This document shows, one piece after another, positions 17,612 through 25,234 of a DNA stretch of 64,000 nt (positions within the stretch are counted from its first letter, which is position 1; each line of letters opens with the position of its first letter). The translations under genes were made by a program, and so were the position numbers. The DNA is taken from the NCBI GenBank assembly GCA_039591075.1, contig JBDHEI010000003.1:1-64000 (forward strand), in the 5' to 3' direction. A model generated the notes under the pieces. It saw only the letters and a list, made by a program, of their open reading frames with translations. It was not told where the DNA came from and did not search any database. Origin of the DNA: JAOTVV01 sp039591075. GTDB lineage: Bacteria > Gemmatimonadota > Gemmatimonadetes > Gemmatimonadales > GWC2-71-9.

Positions 17612-19013
17612 GCGATCCCAGGAGCTGGGCCACCGCGCTCCCCGGCACTCCGAAGACGATTCTCCCGTTGGTAGCGTCACCGCCGTAGAGGACGGCCACC
17701 ACCTCCCCGTTGCCGTCGAACACGGGTGATCCACTGGAACCGGCCGCTCCGTACCCGTCGATCTGGAGGACATTGCTGAGCGACTTGCTCACGGTGCCAG
17801 CGAGCAGCGTGGTTCGCACGATCTCACCCGTCATCGGCAGGCTCGTACCGAGCGGGAATCCGATGACCGCCACTGGGGCACCCTGTGGGAGCGTATCCGC
17901 GCGCGGGTTGATACGCTGCACCGAGGGGACGCCACCGCGAATGTCCACCTTGATGGCCGCCAGGTCTGCGTCCTCGGAGACCGCCAACACCCGGGCGCGC
18001 CACGTCTGGTCGGAGTCCGCGAACCGAACGGCGACCCGGGTGGGACGCCGGGTCCCGGTCGCGCCGGCCACCACATGGCGGTTGGTGATCATCACGCCAT
18101 CACGCCGTACCGCGAATGCGGTTCCGGTCTGCACGTCGTTGGGGCCGAACTCCACCCAGAGGATGGCCACGGCCCGCTGGTTTCGCTCGGCGATGGCCGC
18201 ATAGTCGACTTGGGCAGCCGCCTGCTGGTATTGCAGGTTCCTCGTCGCCGCTTCGAGACGCTGGGTGAGGGTGCGGACGTCGTCCGACTGCCCGCGACGG
18301 TAGGCGGCATTCAGGTCTTGCTGCAGGGACTGCACTTCGCCCTGCGAGGCTCGGAAACGGGCGGCCAACCCCTCCACCTGGCCGCGGAGCGCGGCCACCG
18401 TCCGGTCCGCCGTGGCGAGCACGCTGTCGGTTTGGGCCTGCATGGCCGCGGCATCGGCCACCCGTCGTTGTTCTAGGCGACGACTCTGGTAGAGGGAGAG
18501 GGCCGCGACGGCCACGAGCACGATGAGGAGCACACCGATCGTCGCGCGGAGCTTGCGGGTCTGCCGCCCCACTACCGCACGGATCTCTGCGCTGGTGCTC
18601 TCCCGGGGTCGAGGGACGTGGTCGGTCGCGCGGATCGGGCCGGTGGGCGAGACGTCCACTGGATGAATCGCGGCCTCGCGGACGATGCCGTCCGCTGTGC
18701 GGTCGGCGATGAGCCGCACCTCGATTACGGGTCCGCCCACTCCGAACCCAATCTGGTCCGTGTCGCTCAGCGCCGCGTCTGCGATGACGCGATGCCCGTT
18801 GAGTAGCGTTCCGTTGCTGCTCTCCGTATCGCGGACGTACCACCGATCTCCCTTCTTGAGAATGACCGCGTGATGCGCGGACACGGTGAGATCCCGCTCG
18901 GCGTCGAGGCACAGGTCGCACGACGGGTGGCGACCCATGGCGATACTGGGCTTGGAAAAGACCTCGGTGTGGCCGGTCCGGGCGCCGGAGAGGATCCGAA
19001 GCTGGGGTTTCAC
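17604..19013 (-). CDS. Membrane-anchored FHA-domain trypsin-like serine protease
   Basis: This 469-residue protein has an N-terminal FHA domain (about 1-105) with MGRHPSCDL, SAHHAVI and DTESSNGTLLNG. FHA domains bind phosphothreonine. A transmembrane segment near 160-180 (IGVLLIVLVAVAALSLY) is followed by a coiled coil rich in Arg, Gln and Glu (about 185-275). The C-terminal part is an S1C/DegP-type protease with H313 in TNRHVV, Asp in DADLAAIKVD and S427 in GSSGSPVF. No PDZ domain follows. Topology puts FHA in the cytoplasm and the protease in the periplasm. It is last in a kinase-phosphatase operon, 10 bases after the PP2C stop. Confidence 0.85.
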   Translation of the reverse strand: MKPQLRILSGARTGHTEVFSKPSIAMGRHPSCDLCLDAERDLTVSAHHAVILKKGDRWYVRDTESSNGTLLNGHRVIADAALSDTDQIGFGVGGPVIEVRLIADRTADGIVREAAIHPVDVSPTGPIRATDHVPRPRESTSAEIRAVVGRQTRKLRATIGVLLIVLVAVAALSLYQSRRLEQRRVADAAAMQAQTDSVLATADRTVAALRGQVEGLAARFRASQGEVQSLQQDLNAAYRRGQSDDVRTLTQRLEAATRNLQYQQAAAQVDYAAIAERNQRAVAILWVEFGPNDVQTGTAFAVRRDGVMITNRHVVAGATGTRRPTRVAVRFADSDQTWRARVLAVSEDADLAAIKVDIRGGVPSVQRINPRADTLPQGAPVAVIGFPLGTSLPMTGEIVRTTLLAGTVSKSLSNVLQIDGYGAAGSSGSPVFDGNGEVVAVLYGGDATNGRIVFGVPGSAVAQLLGSLN

Positions 19014-19023
19014 GCGTCGGGTG

Positions 19024-20067
19024 TCAGGCGCCGCTCATGGCGAACAACAGGGCGGCCGCGACGAGGCCCGCCGCGATGGTGCTGGCCAGCACGAGCTGCA
19101 TCTTGTTCTGCGGCAACGGGGGGGGGCTGTCTCGGTAGATCGGCACGGGCTCGGTGTCTGCTTCCGGATCGAGGAGCGGGAACACCTTGTGGCCCACAGC
19201 TTCCTTGCTGGATGGGTCGCGGAGCTCGGGTCCGTCGAAGCGGACGATCACCACGGTGATGTTGTCGGGACCGCCGCGCTCGTTCGCCATGTCGATCAGT
19301 TCGGAGCACTGCGCGATGAGGTCTTTGTCGGCCTGCTCCACGAGCGCGGCGACCTCCTCGCGCGTGAGCTGTCCGGAGAGCCCGTCGGAGCACAGCACCA
19401 CGGCATCACCGCGCCGCAGCTGCTGATTGGTGAGATCGACCCGCACTTTGGCGTCCGGGCCGAGTGCCTGGAGAATGATGTTGCGCCGCTCGCTCTTTTC
19501 CGCCTCCTCCTCGGTGATCTCCCCGGCGTCGACCAAGCGCTGCATGAGCGACTGGTCTTTGGTGAGCTGAATGGCCTCGCCTTCGCGAATGAGGTAGGCG
19601 CGCGAGTCGCCGACCTGGGCCAGGTACAGGTGGTCCTCCAGCACGCCGACCGCCGTCGTGGTCGTTCCCATGCCCCGCAACTCTGGGTGCTCCTTGGCGT
19701 GGGTGTGGATGCGGGCGTTCGCCGTCTCCACCGCCTCCTTCAGTCGGTAGGCGAACTGCTGCGGCGTGTTCTCCTCGTCGGTGAGCCAATGATCCAGGAG
19801 ATGCTGGTACACGGTCTCGGTGGACAACTGGCTCGCCACTTCGCCTGCCGCGGCCCCCCCCATCCCATCCGCCACGACGAAGAGCGATCCCTTGGCGCCC
19901 AGCTCGTGCTCACGAACCTCGGGCTGGAGGGACGCTTTCCGGCGGGTCAAATCGGCGACGAGGAAGCAGTCCTCGTTGTGCTCGCGCGTACGCCCGACGT
20001 CGGTCTTGCCGAACACGGCAATGCGGATGCCCGAGCCTTTGTGGGTGAAGAGTCTCACGAGCCGCAA
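19024..20067 (-). CDS. PP2C-type Ser/Thr protein phosphatase with C-terminal anchor
   Basis: This 347-residue metal-dependent phosphatase would reverse phosphorylation by the upstream kinase. PPM motifs are present: TREHNEDCF, ADGMGGAAAGE, VGDSRAYL, CSDGLSG and RGGPDNITVVIV, carrying the conserved acidic metal ligands. The last 25 residues form a hydrophobic helix (VLASTIAAGLVAAALLFAM), so the enzyme is tail-anchored with its catalytic domain in the cytoplasm. The start overlaps the kinase end by 13 bases. It resembles Stp/PrpC phosphatases, which are usually encoded next to a PknB-type kinase. Confidence 0.93.
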   Translation of the reverse strand: MRLVRLFTHKGSGIRIAVFGKTDVGRTREHNEDCFLVADLTRRKASLQPEVREHELGAKGSLFVVADGMGGAAAGEVASQLSTETVYQHLLDHWLTDEENTPQQFAYRLKEAVETANARIHTHAKEHPELRGMGTTTTAVGVLEDHLYLAQVGDSRAYLIREGEAIQLTKDQSLMQRLVDAGEITEEEAEKSERRNIILQALGPDAKVRVDLTNQQLRRGDAVVLCSDGLSGQLTREEVAALVEQADKDLIAQCSELIDMANERGGPDNITVVIVRFDGPELRDPSSKEAVGHKVFPLLDPEADTEPVPIYRDSPPPLPQNKMQLVLASTIAAGLVAAALLFAMSGA

Positions 20068-21731
20068 CCTATCAAGATGACGGTTTTGTATTGCCGATAG
20101 CTGACGTTGTCGGGGTCGAGCGCCAGCGCTTTCTCGATCCAGCGGCAGGCGTCGGCCGGCCGCTCCACTTCGTACGATTCCGCCACGACCGACGCCGCGA
20201 GCCCGCGCATCACGGCGGGCACCTCGGGGTCGTCGTAGAGGGCCAGCGCCCGTTCCCGGGCCGACGCCCGGGTGCCGTCGACGGCGATCTGGCGGCCGAG
20301 GTCGACGAGGGTGTCGCGCAGCGTCGCCGTATCAAGCGTGGTTGGTGTCTCCGGGTCTCCCACTCCGCTGGCCGTCGGTGATTCCTGCGGCACGGGTCGT
20401 CGCTCGGTCGCCGTCGTCGAAGTGGGTTCTTGCGTCGCTACCGGGCGCGACGAGGCAGTATCGGCCCCCGAGAGCGCGGGGGCGGTGCGCGCTGCCGTCC
20501 CGCCAGAGTCCCGTTCGGCGGGGGTGGGGAGCGCGCCGTTCCCGTCGTTCCCGGCGAGCAGCACGGCTGCCGTGCCGCCCCCAATGGCAATGACCGCCGC
20601 GCCGAGAATCACCGCGACGGCGGGCTTCTTCTTTGCCGGGGCCCGCACGGATGCCGATGGAATGGGTGTCCGCGGCGTCGGCGGTGACGCGGGGCGCGAG
20701 ATGCGCGTTGCCGGCACCACCCCGTCCCCCTTTGGCGTGATGATCTGGGTTGCTGCTTCCGTCACCTCGTCCGACGCAACCGTGAGTGGCCGGGCGGCGC
20801 GTTCCGCAGCCCGCGCGAGATCAATGGCGGTTTCGTGCCGATCGGCAGGCATCCTTGCCAAGGCCCTATCCATGACCCGCTGGAGCTCGTCGGGGTAGCG
20901 TCGGCCGGTGGCCACCTGGTTCAGCGGCAAGGGGTCGTCCGTGAGCCGCTTGATGAGCATTTCCTGCGCCGAATCGGCCTGGAACGGGAGCGTGCCGGTG
21001 AGCAGGCGGTAGAAGACCAACGCAAGTGAGTAGATGTCGCTGCGGCCGTCCACGACGTCGCCCGACAGTTGTTCCGGGCTCATGTACTCGGGCGTGCCTA
21101 CCACGAGGCCGGTCTTGGTTACCTCTTGCCGCCGGTCGCCGGTCATCGCCTTGGCAATGCCGAAGTCGACCACCTTGACCACGTCACCTCCGTCACGGTC
21201 GCGGGCCAGCATGATGTTGTCGGGCTTCAGATCGCGATGCACGATCCCGAGGTCGTGGGCGGCCTGGAGGGCATCGGCGGTCTGCGCGAGAATAGTGAGT
21301 GCGCGGTGCGGCGGCAGCACATACTCGCGTCGCAGGAGATCGCTCAAGCTCTCTCCCTCGATGAACTCCATCACGAGGTAGATGAGGCCGTCCTCGGTCT
21401 CGCCGAAGTCGTAGATGCCGCAGACATGGGGGTGGGTGATCCGGGCGGCGTTGGCCGCTTCGCGGTTGAACCGGGCGATGGCCTCCGGATCGCGGGCCAT
21501 GGTCCGGGTCATCACCTTGATGGCGCTCTTGCGCCCCATCTTGACATGCTCACCGAGGTAGACGGTGCCCATGCCACCCTCGCCCAACTTGCGCTGAATG
21601 TGGTAGCCGCTCGCGATGACCGTGCCGATGAGGCTCGCCGATCCCGAGGCCGCCCGAAGCGTGCTCCCGTCGTTCGGGCAGAACTTCGTGTCGTCGGACC
21701 ACTCCGCCGCACAGACTGGGCAGGTCCTCAC
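20055..21731 (-). CDS. Membrane Ser/Thr protein kinase with N-terminal zinc ribbon
   Basis: This 558-residue Hanks-type kinase begins with a half zinc ribbon (C4, C7, C18). The kinase domain spans about 43-310: the glycine loop starts at LGEGGMGTV, and catalytic residues are K72, D167 in HRDLKPDN and D189 in DFG. A Thr/Pro-rich juxtamembrane region leads to a transmembrane helix at about 371-393. The extracytoplasmic tail is Thr/Ser/Pro-rich, then helical and TPR-like (about 470-558). The start overlaps the upstream FHA gene by 4 bases (ATGA). All catalytic residues are intact, so it should be active. Confidence 0.92.
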   Translation of the reverse strand: MRTCPVCAAEWSDDTKFCPNDGSTLRAASGSASLIGTVIASGYHIQRKLGEGGMGTVYLGEHVKMGRKSAIKVMTRTMARDPEAIARFNREAANAARITHPHVCGIYDFGETEDGLIYLVMEFIEGESLSDLLRREYVLPPHRALTILAQTADALQAAHDLGIVHRDLKPDNIMLARDRDGGDVVKVVDFGIAKAMTGDRRQEVTKTGLVVGTPEYMSPEQLSGDVVDGRSDIYSLALVFYRLLTGTLPFQADSAQEMLIKRLTDDPLPLNQVATGRRYPDELQRVMDRALARMPADRHETAIDLARAAERAARPLTVASDEVTEAATQIITPKGDGVVPATRISRPASPPTPRTPIPSASVRAPAKKKPAVAVILGAAVIAIGGGTAAVLLAGNDGNGALPTPAERDSGGTAARTAPALSGADTASSRPVATQEPTSTTATERRPVPQESPTASGVGDPETPTTLDTATLRDTLVDLGRQIAVDGTRASARERALALYDDPEVPAVMRGLAASVVAESYEVERPADACRWIEKALALDPDNVSYRQYKTVILIGCGS

Positions 21732-22630
21732 GCCATCTCCACTCGCAGCATCTTGTCGCCCGCCAGAATCTTGGACGCGGACGCCAGTTCGATCGTTCCC
21801 CGGGTTGCCACCGCCACGCCGTTGCGGCTGTCCAAGTCCACCACGACGAAATCTGCGTCTTCGGAGCCGATTTCGGCGTGAAGACTACTCATCGAGGGGT
21901 CGTATGGGAACGTGATATCGCCTTCGTCCCGCCCCAACCGTATGGTGCGGCCCGGTGAGAGGTGGATCGCGTCGCGAGCCGAGCCGTCGGCCCGCAGCTG
22001 GGTGAGGCAGGCAATATCAGCACTCGGCACCAGGCTGCCCATGCGTCGTGTTAGGTCGCGCTCGGGGGGCTGGGGGCCGGGATAGCCGAGCCGTCGGTAC
22101 TCGAGCACCTGCGATCCCAGAAGGAGACGATCCCCGTCCAGCATCCGGTGCGGCCCGGTGAGGAACACCCACGTGCCGTTCCGACTCCCGAGGTCGCGTA
22201 CGGAGATCTTGTCCTCCCGTACGGTGATCTTGGCGTGGAGCGGCGACATGAACACGTCGTCGGGGAACTCGAGCGCCGCCCCTTCGCGTCCGATCGTGGT
22301 CTCTCCCTGCGCAAGCGCGAAGCGGCCGGTCACGTTGTTCGCTTCGTCGAGCAGGGCGAGCGAGAACGCCGAGAGGTCGCCGGCCGGTGCAGACGGCACG
22401 CTGGAGGGCCGAATGTCGACATCGAGTCCGCAGGCCGGGCAGTACTGTGTCCCCTCGGGAATTCCCGTACCGCAGCGACGGCAGGGGGGGCCTTCTACCT
22501 TGGTCCGCACGCGCTTGCCGCATGAGGGACAGAAGGGCAGACCAGACACAACCGCTCCCCCGCAGGAGGGACAGGTCGTGATCCCGGTGGAGGGCCTGGG
22601 TCCCGTCGAGGACGGTTTCGATGTGTCCAT
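21728..22630 (-). CDS. Double zinc-ribbon, tandem FHA-domain protein
   Basis: This 300-residue cytoplasmic adaptor begins with two zinc ribbons: C20, C23, C34, C37 and C50, C53, C64, C67. Two FHA domains follow. The first (about 90-175) has TIGRE, SPLH and DLGSRNGT. The second (about 210-300) has LGRDEGD, SSLH and DLDSRNG. Both keep the Arg, Ser, His and Asn that read phosphothreonine. It is first in a minus-strand operon with kinase, phosphatase and FHA-protease and probably recruits phosphorylated partners to the kinase. ATG 22630 was chosen because upstream residues look like antisense leader. Confidence 0.85.
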   Translation of the reverse strand: MDTSKPSSTGPRPSTGITTCPSCGGAVVSGLPFCPSCGKRVRTKVEGPPCRRCGTGIPEGTQYCPACGLDVDIRPSSVPSAPAGDLSAFSLALLDEANNVTGRFALAQGETTIGREGAALEFPDDVFMSPLHAKITVREDKISVRDLGSRNGTWVFLTGPHRMLDGDRLLLGSQVLEYRRLGYPGPQPPERDLTRRMGSLVPSADIACLTQLRADGSARDAIHLSPGRTIRLGRDEGDITFPYDPSMSSLHAEIGSEDADFVVVDLDSRNGVAVATRGTIELASASKILAGDKMLRVEMA

Positions 22631-22737
22631 CGGTCCCCTCGCGAGTGGGTCCGTTCCTCGAGCAGGTGCGCTCGGACACCGCCTGAATGCCGTACCGGAC
22701 AGGCGCAAGAACGGTGCCGCGAAGAACCGCCCAAATG

Positions 22738-22764
22738 ATTGTACCCCAATCACGTAGGCGTGAT
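22738..22764 (-). promoter_or_regulatory. Promoter with overlapping inverted repeat for the FHA-kinase operon
   Basis: On the minus strand TACAAT (22743 down to 22738) is a good -10 about 108 bases before the FHA start. The expected -35 position lies over a perfect 6-4-6 inverted repeat, ATCACG-TAGG-CGTGAT at 22749-22764. The -35 itself is poor, as at promoters needing an activator; a repressor at this spot is equally possible. Confidence 0.4.
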
Positions 22765-22822
22765 CGTCGCGACGGAAAGCCAATCTACAGTCCGAGAAAA
22801 ATGGGGTCAACCGAGAGGGAAA

Positions 22823-22851
22823 TTGACGTAGCGTATTGCGACGGCTACGGT
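22823..22851 (+). promoter_or_regulatory. Promoter for the GWxTD-like gene
   Basis: TTGACG (22823-22828) and TACGGT (22846-22851) are spaced by exactly 17 bases, giving a transcript start near 22858 and a leader of about 50 bases. A second -10-like TATACA at 22897-22902, 5 bases before the ATG, could give a leaderless transcript. Confidence 0.5.
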
Positions 22852-22907
22852 TTGGCGCGCCGTCGAGCGTCACCGAACGGTGGCCGGCGGCTCGGGTATA
22901 CACATTT

Positions 22908-25178
22908 ATGCAAAAAGTCCTACTGATTCTCGCGATCTTGCCGTGGTGCACGGTCGGTCGCGGCGTGGCGCAAATGCCTGCCGAGCGGGACACGCTCGTT
23001 CGCTTCAGAGCCGACGTCGAGACCATGCGGGACAGCCTCGAGCTGGTGGCGCTCGAGGCCCGGATGATCGACCGTGCCAGGGCCGATCGCGACAACGCCC
23101 TGCTCCATCTCCAGCTGGGTTTTCTCGCGTACCGGCTGGGTGAGGTTGCCGGGGCGAATGCGCATTACGACGATGCGGCGTCGGAATTCGAGTGGGCGGC
23201 CGAGCTGCAGCCCCTGTGGCCCTACGCGTGGTACGGTCTGGGACTGGCAGAGCTCGCGCTGGGCGAGAGCTCCGTCATTCCCTTTGAGAACATTCGGCAG
23301 GTGCTCGGAAAAGACTACTTGTCCAAGGCGACGGCGGCGTTCGCCCGCGCGGCCGAGGTCGACCCCGCCTTTGCCGCGGCGGTGGTGGATCTCGCCGACG
23401 CCGCCATGCGCCAACGGATTCGGCCCCGGCTGGAGGTCGCGCTCGGAGCCGTGCGGGAGGCGGCCGCCACCGAGGCGGCACGCGTCCCGGAGGTCCAACT
23501 CGCGCGCGGGCGGCTCGAGCGCATCGCCGGGAGTGGGGACTCGTCGATCGCGGCCCTCGAGCAGTACCTCGCGGTGGGCGGCGACTCGGGTGTCGGATAC
23601 CTCGAGCTTGCGAGGTCGCTCCACTTCGCGGGCCGCGAGCCGGATGGCCAGCGGGTCTACTTCGCCGGCATGAGCCTCGCCGGATCGGAGTCGGCAACGG
23701 CTCTCTACCGACGGGATCTCGGTTGGGCAGCGAGCCCGCAGGAACTGGAGCAGTTTGATCGCCTCGCGGTCGGCGACCGCGAGGCGTGGCTGCGTCGGTT
23801 TTGGGAGCAGCGCGATCTGGCCGACGTCCGAGCGCCTGGTGAGCGTCTGGCGGAGCACTACCGGCGGTACTTCTACGCGTTGGATCACTACCGGCTGGTG
23901 AGTAGGCACCGCCGATATGACGTGATCAATCCCTACCGCAACGAGCAACAGGAGTTCGACGATCGGGGCATCATCTACCTACGGCACGGGGAACCCGATC
24001 GTCGCTCCACGTTTGCCTCTCCCCGGATCCGCCGCGGCACTCGGGAGATCGAGGTGCCCTCGAACGAGTCGTGGCTCTATGCCCGAGCCGACGGCAACCT
24101 CGTCTTCCACTTCTCGGCTGGCGACGACGTCCAGGACTACAAGCTCGTCGAAAGCCTGGCAGACGTCCTCGGGGGTCAGGCGGCGCTGCTCCTGCAATCG
24201 GGCGGGGATTTCGATACCGCGCTCGTGGCGGAGCTGTTCGCCTCGCGGATCGCCCTGGATCCCGTCTATCAGCGACTGGCGGCCATCGGAACGGCCGATC
24301 ACCGGCGCGTGCTCGTTACGGAGCGCCGGGCCGGGAGCCGGGCCATCCGCACCGGGACGACGACGGACAGTTACGCGATCCGTTTTCGGTCGGCGCTTGA
24401 CGCCATCGTGCGCCACCACGTCGTCGGCAACGAGGCCCACCCCGGCGGGCAGTTGCTGCTCGTGTTCGCGGTGCCGGGCGATGCCCTGGTGCCGGAGGTG
24501 TCCTCGGAGGGCATCACGTACCAGGTGCGCATGCGCGTGCTCGCCGCCGCGGACGGTGGCACCGGGTCGGTGTATGTGGACACGCTTCGGTCGGTGAGGA
24601 CCCAGCAGGCATTTGGTGCCGGCCAGTACCTGCAGGGCTTCCTCACCGTGCCGATGGCCGCCGGGGAGTATGCGCTGCGAGTGCTCGTTGCCGAGCCGCG
24701 GCGTGAAGCCGGCGATCTCCTGACCGAAGAACGCCTCTCCATGCCAGACTTTGCGGCCGACACGTTTGCCGTCAGCGATATCGTGGTTGGTCATGTTGGG
24801 TCCGATCTCACGTGGCCGACGGGGGACGACACGGTGCACGTGGCGCCGCTGCGCCGGTTCCAGTCCGAGTCGCAACTCGAGGTCTACTACGAACTCCATG
24901 GTCTTCGGGAGGGGGAGCCCTACCGAGCCCGGCTCGAGGTGGCCAAGCAGGGTGGGGGGTCGGTCTTTGGCTGGCTCAAACGGCTGTTTGGCGGCGGCGG
25001 ACCCCCCATTTCGCTGACCTTCGAGGGCGTGGCGTCTGGCCCGACTACCCGCGTTTTGCAAACCGTCGATATCGGGGACCTGTCCGCCGGCCGGTACCGG
25101 ATGCGGATCCTGGTAGAAAACCCCAGTGGAAAGGCGCAAATCGAGCGCCAGACGGCACTTGAGGTGATCGGCACGTAA
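22908..25178 (+). CDS. GWxTD-like secreted protein with TPR-like N-terminus
   Basis: This 756-residue protein has a signal peptide (MQKVLLILAILPWCTVGRGVAQ). An N-terminal helical-repeat region (about 30-270) resembles TPRs. The central block follows the GWxTD family outline: W-rich LGWAASPQELEQF, a helix with REAWLRRFWEQRD, EHYRRYFYALDHYR, and GIIYLRHGEPD. The family-naming Gly-Trp-x-Thr-Asp motif itself is missing; the place reads EFDDRGIIYLRHG. The C-terminal half is beta-rich. GWxTD proteins are common and uncharacterised in Gemmatimonadota and related phyla. ATG 22908 gives a clean signal peptide. Function unknown. Confidence 0.7.
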   Translation: MQKVLLILAILPWCTVGRGVAQMPAERDTLVRFRADVETMRDSLELVALEARMIDRARADRDNALLHLQLGFLAYRLGEVAGANAHYDDAASEFEWAAELQPLWPYAWYGLGLAELALGESSVIPFENIRQVLGKDYLSKATAAFARAAEVDPAFAAAVVDLADAAMRQRIRPRLEVALGAVREAAATEAARVPEVQLARGRLERIAGSGDSSIAALEQYLAVGGDSGVGYLELARSLHFAGREPDGQRVYFAGMSLAGSESATALYRRDLGWAASPQELEQFDRLAVGDREAWLRRFWEQRDLADVRAPGERLAEHYRRYFYALDHYRLVSRHRRYDVINPYRNEQQEFDDRGIIYLRHGEPDRRSTFASPRIRRGTREIEVPSNESWLYARADGNLVFHFSAGDDVQDYKLVESLADVLGGQAALLLQSGGDFDTALVAELFASRIALDPVYQRLAAIGTADHRRVLVTERRAGSRAIRTGTTTDSYAIRFRSALDAIVRHHVVGNEAHPGGQLLLVFAVPGDALVPEVSSEGITYQVRMRVLAAADGGTGSVYVDTLRSVRTQQAFGAGQYLQGFLTVPMAAGEYALRVLVAEPRREAGDLLTEERLSMPDFAADTFAVSDIVVGHVGSDLTWPTGDDTVHVAPLRRFQSESQLEVYYELHGLREGEPYRARLEVAKQGGGSVFGWLKRLFGGGGPPISLTFEGVASGPTTRVLQTVDIGDLSAGRYRMRILVENPSGKAQIERQTALEVIGT

Positions 25179-25234
25179 GTTGCTCAAGTCGTTGGTACTT
25201 CACACCCTACGTTTGCGAAGGTACCGGAGGGTGC

